Assembly: GCA_002323775.1 (NCBI GenBank)
Contig: DCPV01000247.1
Location: 1 to 19,672 of the forward strand
From: Firmicutes bacterium UBA1535
Lineage (GTDB): Bacteria > Bacillota > Clostridia > Tissierellales > Sedimentibacteraceae
DNA length: 19,672 nucleotides
Direction: 5' to 3'
The notes beneath the pieces were generated by a model. The model saw only the letters and a list, made by a program, of their open reading frames with translations. It had not been told where the DNA came from and ran no database searches. This document shows, in pieces, positions 14,767-19,672 of this stretch (within the stretch, counting starts at the first letter, position 1; the number at the start of each line of letters is the position of its first letter). The translations under genes were made by a program, and so were the position numbers.

Positions 14767-15825
14767 ATGTATAATAATGTTAGTAAATTGAATAAGCAAT
14801 GCCCTAATAATACCTTTTCATACGTTGTAAGATCAGGGGATACTTTGTATAAGATTGCTACTAGAAATAAAACTAGTATAGAAGTATTGTTGGAGCTTAA
14901 TCCTGAGTTAAATACCAACTTGTTAATTCCAGGTATAGTTATGTGTGTGCCTGTAATGATGCCTGATGGAAGTAATGTCTGCCCTCCAAACAATAGATCT
15001 AATTGTCCTAATGATTTACAACAACCAACAATGCCAACACAGCCTATGATGCCGACAATGCCGACACAGCCAACAATGCCGACAATGCCGACACAGCCTA
15101 TGATGCCGACGCAACCTACGATGCCGACACAGCCAACAATGCCGACACAGCCAACAATGCCGACGCAACCAACAATGCCGACGCAACCAACAATGCCGAC
15201 ACAGCCGACAATGCCGACACAGCCAACAATGCCGACACAGCCTACATCACCGCCAGTAGCTCCAATACCACCTATAATGCCGATGCCACCAGTAGCACCG
15301 CCTATGGAGTATGAGTGTGAGGGACAGATGTACACAATTAGAAGTGGAGATACATTATATAATTTAGCCAAAAAATATGACATAACATTATATGAGTTGT
15401 TAAATGCAAATAAAAACATCAATCCATACAATATGCAAATCGGGCAAGTGATATGTATACCAGTAACAGAAAAGAAATGCCCTTATGGAAAGGTATATAC
15501 AATAGCTCAGGGTGATACTCTTGAGTCAGTATTGAATAAATTTGGACTTTCTTTGTCAGCTTTGAAGGAGGTAAATAAAGATTTTGACCCATATGATATG
15601 AAGGTTGGTATGGTTATATGTGTTCCAGCATTTATGCCATATGAAAAATGTGAAACAGAAAATTCATACATGATTGTTGCAGGTGACAATATAACAAATA
15701 TAGCACAAAGATTAATGGTTACTACTACTGATCTTCTAATCCTTAATCCATATTTAAGACCAGAGGATTTCCGAGAAGTAGGTTTAAAAATATGCGTTCC
15801 AGCAAAAGCAACGCCTTATAGATAA
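14767..15825 (+). CDS. four-LysM protein with Pro/Thr/Met/Gln repeat linker
   Basis: A 352-residue protein with four LysM modules, which bind N-acetylglucosamine polymers such as peptidoglycan. The modules are at about 17-64 ('SYVVRSGDTLYKIATRNK'), 189-233 ('YTIRSGDTLYNLAKKYD'), 243-288 ('YTIAQGDTLESVLNKFG') and 300-347 ('YMIVAGDNITNIAQRLM'). Module 1 is separated from the rest by a low-complexity linker of PTM/PTQ units (about 87-160) and a Pro-rich tail. There is no signal peptide, lipobox or membrane helix, so if it works on the wall it is either exported unconventionally or made in the mother cell for the spore coat or cortex, like SafA; this is inference. GAGGTGAT (14756-14763) precedes the ATG. 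There is no catalytic domain. Confidence 0.85.
   Translation: MYNNVSKLNKQCPNNTFSYVVRSGDTLYKIATRNKTSIEVLLELNPELNTNLLIPGIVMCVPVMMPDGSNVCPPNNRSNCPNDLQQPTMPTQPMMPTMPTQPTMPTMPTQPMMPTQPTMPTQPTMPTQPTMPTQPTMPTQPTMPTQPTMPTQPTMPTQPTSPPVAPIPPIMPMPPVAPPMEYECEGQMYTIRSGDTLYNLAKKYDITLYELLNANKNINPYNMQIGQVICIPVTEKKCPYGKVYTIAQGDTLESVLNKFGLSLSALKEVNKDFDPYDMKVGMVICVPAFMPYEKCETENSYMIVAGDNITNIAQRLMVTTTDLLILNPYLRPEDFREVGLKICVPAKATPYR
15025..15246 (+). repeat. in-frame tandem repeat, 18-bp unit (PTQPTM)
   Basis: Units close to CCGACACAGCCAACAATG recur about a dozen times, with shorter 9-bp half-units (CCGACAATG) and synonymous changes (aca/acg, cag/caa, cca/cct/ccg). They encode a Pro-Thr-Met/Gln linker. Such tracts can gain or lose units by slippage without breaking the frame. 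The long minus-strand frame seen here is a by-product of the repeat. Confidence 0.9.
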
Positions 15826-15838
15826 ATAACAATTTAGT

Positions 15839-15939
15839 GTTGTATGTAAAAGCTTAGTGGAGTTGTTTCTCTGTGGCATACATTTTTGTGAATTTGTAGG
15901 TATGTCTCTCTACTAAGCTTTAATGTATACCTTATTTTT
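15839..15939 (+). terminator. large composite hairpin ending the LysM gene
   Basis: The outer stem AAAGCTTAGTGGAG (15849-15862) pairs with 15908-15921 (one G-U). It extends outward past one mismatch through 15841-15847 with 15923-15929, including G-U pairs. An inner stem GGCATAC/GTATGTC lies within the loop. TTATTTTT follows at 15932-15939. It is larger than a normal terminator. Confidence 0.65.
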
Positions 15940-16007
15940 GATGGCTGTAGGATTAGTAATCTCTACTATATCATTGTTTGAAACATATGCTTTAAGGAGG
16001 TGTTTTT

Positions 16008-16907
16008 TTGCTTGATAGGGAAGAATTTATTGTAGTTGGAAGTAAGGATAATAGCATCAATATAGTTAAATTAGAATGTAACGATGATAATTTTATGATA
16101 GAAAATTTATACAATAAAGTTTATAATAATAAGATTATGCTCCATAGCTGCTTACTGCAAAAAAACAACATATACATATTGGATTCATTTAACAATTTAT
16201 TAATAAAATGTAATATAAATAATAATGTGTATTTAGAGTGCTATACAGGCAAGGACCCAAGGCATATCTGCAAATGTAGAGATAATATTTATGTAACTAA
16301 TTTTGAATCTGATAGTATTGCAATAATTGATGATAAAAGCTGTACTTTGACAGGCCTAGTAGCGGTTAGCTCAAAGCCTCATGATATTATAGCACATCAG
16401 GAAGATAATAAATTATATATTGCATGTTATGAAGAAAATAAAATTTTAGAATATGATATTGAAAGCAGTGAAAAAAAACACCTTGAAATTGCTGGAAAAC
16501 CAATGCACCTTATTTTATTTGATAACTATCTATTTACTATGGCATACCAGGTAAATGAAAATATTTCAAGTGAAATATACATAATAAATTTGAATAATTA
16601 TAAAATAGAAAAAAAATATCTTATAGATGAAATAACAAATAATTTTGCATATGATGCGGACACAAATATGCTGTATGTACTGGCTATTGAGAGCGGAACA
16701 GTTTACAGCATTAATTTGAGCAATGAACAAATAAAAAAACAAATACATCTTAATGGTTACTTAGAAAATATATTTATAAGCAAAAAACATCTACATATAG
16801 TTAATTCAAGTAGAAATAATATTACAATTATAGATAAATCCGACTATCAACAAATAAAAAATATATATTTAAAATTCAGCCCTATATATGTGAATAAATT
16901 ATTCTGA
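16008..16907 (+). CDS. beta-propeller (YncE/YVTN-like) protein
   Basis: A 299-residue protein built of repeated four-strand blades of about 40 residues. Typical blade ends are 'NIYILDSFNNLLIKCNI', 'NIYVTNFESDSIAIIDD', 'KLYIACYEENKILEYDI', 'EIYIINLNNYKIEKKY', 'MLYVLAIESGTVYSINL' and 'HLHIVNSSRNNITIIDK', with linking 'GKDPRHI', 'SSKPHDII' and 'AGKPMHLI'. This suits a seven-bladed YncE/YVTN-like propeller, usually a binding or scaffolding domain. No signal peptide or catalytic residues are seen. The start is TTG 16008: AAGGAGGTG (15994-16002) sits five bases before it, and no ATG is near. Its 3' end overlaps the end of the minus-strand DUF4364 gene by nine bases, leaving no room for a terminator. 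The role is unknown; the neighbouring LysM gene suggests an envelope or spore surface, which is inference. Confidence 0.65.
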   Translation: MLDREEFIVVGSKDNSINIVKLECNDDNFMIENLYNKVYNNKIMLHSCLLQKNNIYILDSFNNLLIKCNINNNVYLECYTGKDPRHICKCRDNIYVTNFESDSIAIIDDKSCTLTGLVAVSSKPHDIIAHQEDNKLYIACYEENKILEYDIESSEKKHLEIAGKPMHLILFDNYLFTMAYQVNENISSEIYIINLNNYKIEKKYLIDEITNNFAYDADTNMLYVLAIESGTVYSINLSNEQIKKQIHLNGYLENIFISKKHLHIVNSSRNNITIIDKSDYQQIKNIYLKFSPIYVNKLF

Positions 16908-17426
16908 TATAAGTGTTTTTAGTATGCTGTCAAATATTTTCTCAGGATTGGAATTCCATTTATTACAAATGGATTTTGCCATATCCTCTGTTGGAACATT
17001 GATGCTTAAATTAAATATAACTAAACGATTTTCAAGGACTTGAAAGGAAACTACAAATTCATTATCACTTTTCTTGTAATAATGTCCAAATAGTTCATTT
17101 CTTCTTTTTAAGTCCTTTTGTAATTTCTCAAATTTAGAGTTAACCTCATTTGTAAAGTATTCAGGCAACATATCTGCAAACATAGTTATTGAATTTACGC
17201 CTTCATCAGTTAAGAAATAATATTCATGTCCATTGCTGGAATGTATGTCTATAAAGTTTGATTCACGCAAATCACTTAATATCTGCTGGAGTATAAAATA
17301 TTCCATAAGATTATTTTCTAATACAAAGCTCGTTAATTCAATATTTGTAAGCGGTATTGCGAACTGATTAAATATATATAATAATTTTAGCTTTGATAAA
17401 GCTAATTTGTCTCCTTGCTCTAACAT
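16899..17426 (-). CDS. DUF4364 family protein, probable winged-helix regulator
   Basis: A 175-residue protein that matches the clostridial DUF4364 family in length and pattern. The N-terminal winged-helix-like part (about 10-75, 'KLALSKLKLLYIFNQFAIPLTNIEL' through 'HEYYFLTDEGVNSITMF') reads like a PadR/MarR-style domain; a central coiled segment and a beta-rich C-terminal part follow. The function is not established in the family; DNA binding is inferred from the fold pattern. The start is ATG at 17426, since on the minus strand GGAGG (17437-17433) lies six bases upstream; a longer frame from 17468 runs through the leader. The 3' end overlaps the propeller gene on the other strand by nine bases. 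Its own promoter is at 17471-17500. Confidence 0.75.
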   Translation of the reverse strand: MLEQGDKLALSKLKLLYIFNQFAIPLTNIELTSFVLENNLMEYFILQQILSDLRESNFIDIHSSNGHEYYFLTDEGVNSITMFADMLPEYFTNEVNSKFEKLQKDLKRRNELFGHYYKKSDNEFVVSFQVLENRLVIFNLSINVPTEDMAKSICNKWNSNPEKIFDSILKTLISE

Positions 17427-17470
17427 TTCAAACCTCCGTATGAGAAGATATAAAAAATTTATATACATAC

Positions 17471-17500
17471 ATTATATCAAAAAACATGATTGATTAACAA
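17471..17500 (-). promoter_or_regulatory. promoter of the DUF4364 gene
   Basis: On the minus strand: TTGTTA (17500-17495), an 18-base spacer and TATAAT (17476-17471) preceded by TGA, an extended -10. It is about 45 bases upstream of ATG 17426. Confidence 0.65.
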
Positions 17501-17537
17501 GAGAAAAATTTTATACTTTAAATTTTATAAGCGATAT

Positions 17538-17583
17538 AAAAAACCTTTAGCTTATTATGTTTAAATAAAGCCAAAGGTTTTTT
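17538..17583 (-). terminator. terminator of the peptidase-MazG operon
   Basis: AAAAAACCTTT (17538-17548) and AAAGGTTTTTT (17573-17583) form an 11-bp stem, extended by GC/GC past one mismatch. It follows the MazG stop at 17586 and reads with a U run on the minus strand. Confidence 0.8.
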
Positions 17584-17585
17584 AG

Positions 17586-17948
17586 TTATTTATGTTTCAA
17601 ATAATTACTATGTTCACTGTTGAAATCACGACCCATATTTTTGTCATGCTTTTTTATATAAGCCTCTGATATTTCTTCTGGAGAAATATTGTATCTTAAA
17701 AGAACATCATTGAAATACATGAGAACATCTGCCAGCTCCTCAACAAATTCTTTTCTTAAAGAAGAATCTGACATGATTTCATTTTCACCACGTTTTTTTA
17801 TTATAGCAATAACCTCTCCGATTTCTTCGAACATCCATAATAAAGAGTTGCGTGCAAACTTAGGTTCTAAGGGAGACCATTTCTCTTTATGCTTTTCCCA
17901 TAGTTCATATTGCATTTTTTGCATGTCTGATATTTTTAAATCATTCAT
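17586..17948 (-). CDS. MazG-like nucleotide pyrophosphohydrolase
   Basis: A single-domain all-alpha NTP pyrophosphohydrolase of about 120 residues, which hydrolyses (d)NTPs to NMP and PPi as a pool-cleaning enzyme. The metal-binding signature is present: 'WMFEEIGEVIAII' gives the E-E-x-x-E helix and 'FVEELADVLMYFND' the E-x-x-D helix. The start is ATG 17948; an in-frame TTG one codon upstream (17951) is equally spaced from GGAG (17960-17957) and cannot be excluded. It begins 15 bases after the peptidase stop, so the two form an operon ended by the terminator at 17538. The natural substrate cannot be read from the sequence. The charged tail 'KKHDKNMGRDFNSEH' fits related short MazG-like proteins. 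Confidence 0.85.
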   Translation of the reverse strand: MNDLKISDMQKMQYELWEKHKEKWSPLEPKFARNSLLWMFEEIGEVIAIIKKRGENEIMSDSSLRKEFVEELADVLMYFNDVLLRYNISPEEISEAYIKKHDKNMGRDFNSEHSNYLKHK

Positions 17949-17963
17949 CAAAAATTCTCCGTA

Positions 17964-19658
17964 TTACAATTTTGTATCATCAACACCATTTAGCCACTCT
18001 TTAATTGGTGGAATTATGCTTTCCATTATGCCTGGCTCGAACGGGTTCTTAATATTTCCAACTTTTACAAGTTCAAGGAATGGTTTGCTTCCTCCAGCCT
18101 TACATAATCTTAGGTAGTCTTCCCAAGCTGTTTTTCTATCTTCATTGAATTTTACCCAATATTGATATGCACAAACCTGAGCAAGAGTATAATCGATATA
18201 GTAGAATGGACTTCCAAATATATGTCCTTGTCTAAACCAGAATCCGCCTCTTTCCATAAAATCATTTCCATCATAATCAATAGTCGGTAAATATTTTTTC
18301 TCAATTTCTCTCCATTTAGCTTTTCTTTCAGCAGGAGTAGCATTTGGATTTTCATATACAAAGTGCTGGAATTCATCAACACTTACTCCATATGGTATGA
18401 ACAATAATCCATCTGCTAAGTGTGAAAACTTATATTTTAACTCAAGATCTTCAAAGAATAGATTCATCCATGGCCAAGTTATAAATTCCATGCTCATTGA
18501 GTGAATTTCACAAGCCTCATAAGTAGGGAAGCCATATTCAGGTACTTCAAAATCTCTGCTTTGATAAACTTGGAAAGCATGGCCTGCTTCGTGAGTTAAA
18601 ACGTCAACGTCGCCTGAAGTTCCATTGAAATTTGCAAAGATAAATGGTGAACGATAATTAGGTATGTATGTACAGTATCCGCCAGACTGCTTACCTTTTT
18701 TACTTTCTAAGTCTAAAAGCTCATTGTCTGCCATAAAACTAAAGAACTCATTTGTCTCAGGAGAAAGCTCCTTGTACATTGTTCTTGCTTTATCTACCAT
18801 CCAGTCCTTATTTCCTTTAGGAACGGCATTTCCTGAATTAAACAATAACGGTGAATCATAATATTTGAAATCATCTATGCCAAGTCTTTTTGCCTGTCTT
18901 TTTCTTAAGTCTACAGCAACCGGAACAATGTGCTTATAAACTTGTTCTCTATACCATGCTACATCCTTAGGACCATATTCAGAACGACTCATTCTAAGAT
19001 AAGCAAGCTCTACAAAGTTTTTATATCCAAGTTTTTCTGCTATTTTTGTTCTTACTTTTACAAGCTTGTCATAAATTTCATCGAACTCTTTTTCATGTTC
19101 TTCAAAGAAAGCATTAGACTTCTCGCTTGCTTCCTTTCTCACACTTCTGTCCTTGTCTTGTTTAAAAGGAGTCATTTGTGATAGGTTTCTAATTTCGCCT
19201 TTGAATTCTATTTTTGCTGAAGCTACAAGTTTATTGTATTGGCTGACTAATTTGTTTTCCTCTTGAAGTTCTTCTAGGACTTCATCAGAGAAAGTCTTAA
19301 TGTCCATTTCAGCTAATTTGAAAAGTTGACTTCCATATTTTTCTTCAAGCTCTTTTTTGAATTTAGAGTTAAGAAGCTCTTTGTAGAAATCTACAGAAAA
19401 TCCTTGGAATACAGGACCTACAGTATCAAAGTAGTCGTTTTCCTTATCGTAAAATTCGTCTGTAGTATCGATAGAATTTCTGATACTTGCTAATGTTGAC
19501 ATTGTTCCATATTCATTTCTAAGCGAGATTATTTCATCCATAACCTTGCCTTGTTCTTCAAAGCTTGATGCCTCTTTAAATTTAACTAAAAGCTGCTCAA
19601 ACTTAGGTTTAAAAACTTCGACCTCTGGTCGTACGTATTTGTACTCTGAAAATTTCAT
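17964..19658 (-). CDS. M3 family oligoendopeptidase (PepF-like zinc peptidase)
   Basis: A cytosolic zinc metallopeptidase that trims oligopeptides, peptidase family M3B. The zinc motif HEAGH is at residues 356-360 ('DVLTHEAGHAFQVYQSR'), with the third-ligand region 'YEACEIHSMSMEFI' about 25 residues later. The family's 'FANFNGTSGDVDVL' and 'RGGFWFRQGHIFGSPFYYIDY' segments are also present. At 564 residues it is full length, with no signal peptide. ATG 19658 is chosen because GGAGG lies five bases upstream on the minus strand; in-frame TTG 19670 overlaps that site. The whole gene is inside the window, but its promoter lies beyond the edge. It is co-transcribed with the MazG-like gene. Confidence 0.92.
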   Translation of the reverse strand: MKFSEYKYVRPEVEVFKPKFEQLLVKFKEASSFEEQGKVMDEIISLRNEYGTMSTLASIRNSIDTTDEFYDKENDYFDTVGPVFQGFSVDFYKELLNSKFKKELEEKYGSQLFKLAEMDIKTFSDEVLEELQEENKLVSQYNKLVASAKIEFKGEIRNLSQMTPFKQDKDRSVRKEASEKSNAFFEEHEKEFDEIYDKLVKVRTKIAEKLGYKNFVELAYLRMSRSEYGPKDVAWYREQVYKHIVPVAVDLRKRQAKRLGIDDFKYYDSPLLFNSGNAVPKGNKDWMVDKARTMYKELSPETNEFFSFMADNELLDLESKKGKQSGGYCTYIPNYRSPFIFANFNGTSGDVDVLTHEAGHAFQVYQSRDFEVPEYGFPTYEACEIHSMSMEFITWPWMNLFFEDLELKYKFSHLADGLLFIPYGVSVDEFQHFVYENPNATPAERKAKWREIEKKYLPTIDYDGNDFMERGGFWFRQGHIFGSPFYYIDYTLAQVCAYQYWVKFNEDRKTAWEDYLRLCKAGGSKPFLELVKVGNIKNPFEPGIMESIIPPIKEWLNGVDDTKL

Positions 19659-19672
19659 TACAACCTCCAAAA

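Noticed and set aside
14700..15431. A 243-codon minus-strand open frame rich in Gly-Cys-Val-Gly-Ile-Val
   Set aside because: It is the antisense reading of the PTM/PTQ repeat of the LysM gene; repeats rarely contain stops in any frame. No ribosome binding site was seen.

Overview
The window reads as chromosomal DNA of a low-GC, anaerobic Firmicute of the class Clostridia, possibly near Peptostreptococcaceae. The basis is the strongly AT-rich sequence and A/T-ending codons, strong AGGAGG or AGGTGAT ribosome binding sites, an oxygen-sensitive [FeFe] hydrogenase, and clostridial-type families (DUF4364, DUF6774-like, M3B oligoendopeptidase). The taxon is inferred, not shown. No phage, transposon, CRISPR array, tRNA or rRNA was seen.

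Layout. Positions 1-3265 are the end of an operon: the C-terminal part of a MalG-type ABC permease, an HlyD-like membrane-fusion adaptor, and a four-TM membrane protein with a large outside loop. The genes overlap by 1 and 4 bases and a strong hairpin follows. Positions 3387-5323 hold a consensus promoter, a small [2Fe-2S] thioredoxin-like protein and a ferredoxin-domain [FeFe] hydrogenase. A PAS-GAF-GGDEF diguanylate cyclase (5409-6905) follows, with its own terminator. A small DUF6774-like gene lies on the minus strand (7008-7190), divergent from an orphan solute-binding-like lipoprotein (7473-8924). Positions 9046-11469 encode a Rad3/DinG-type helicase with an N-terminal PD-(D/E)XK nuclease.

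The gap 11470-11824 is the most interesting part. On the minus strand it has a TTGCAT-N17-TATAAT promoter with an extended -10, a predicted ~95-nt transcript with a C-only hairpin loop and two further C-rich single-stranded patches, and a terminator hairpin with a U run. It looks like an unannotated C-rich regulatory RNA, divergent from the next operon. That operon (11825-14209) is an IscS/NifS-type cysteine desulfurase plus ThiI, the sulfur relay for 4-thiouridine in tRNA.

Positions 14393-16907 hold three plus-strand genes that look like surface or spore-envelope parts but lack signal peptides: a Gly/Cys-rich 55-residue microprotein, a four-LysM protein with a Pro-Thr-Met/Gln repeat linker, and a beta-propeller protein. 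The minus strand then carries DUF4364 (16899-17426), which overlaps the propeller gene tail to tail, and a peptidase/MazG pair (19658 down to 17586).

The window is mostly housekeeping and redox genes. The items most worth follow-up are the C-rich RNA candidate, the importer-permease/efflux-adaptor operon, and the three-gene envelope cluster.
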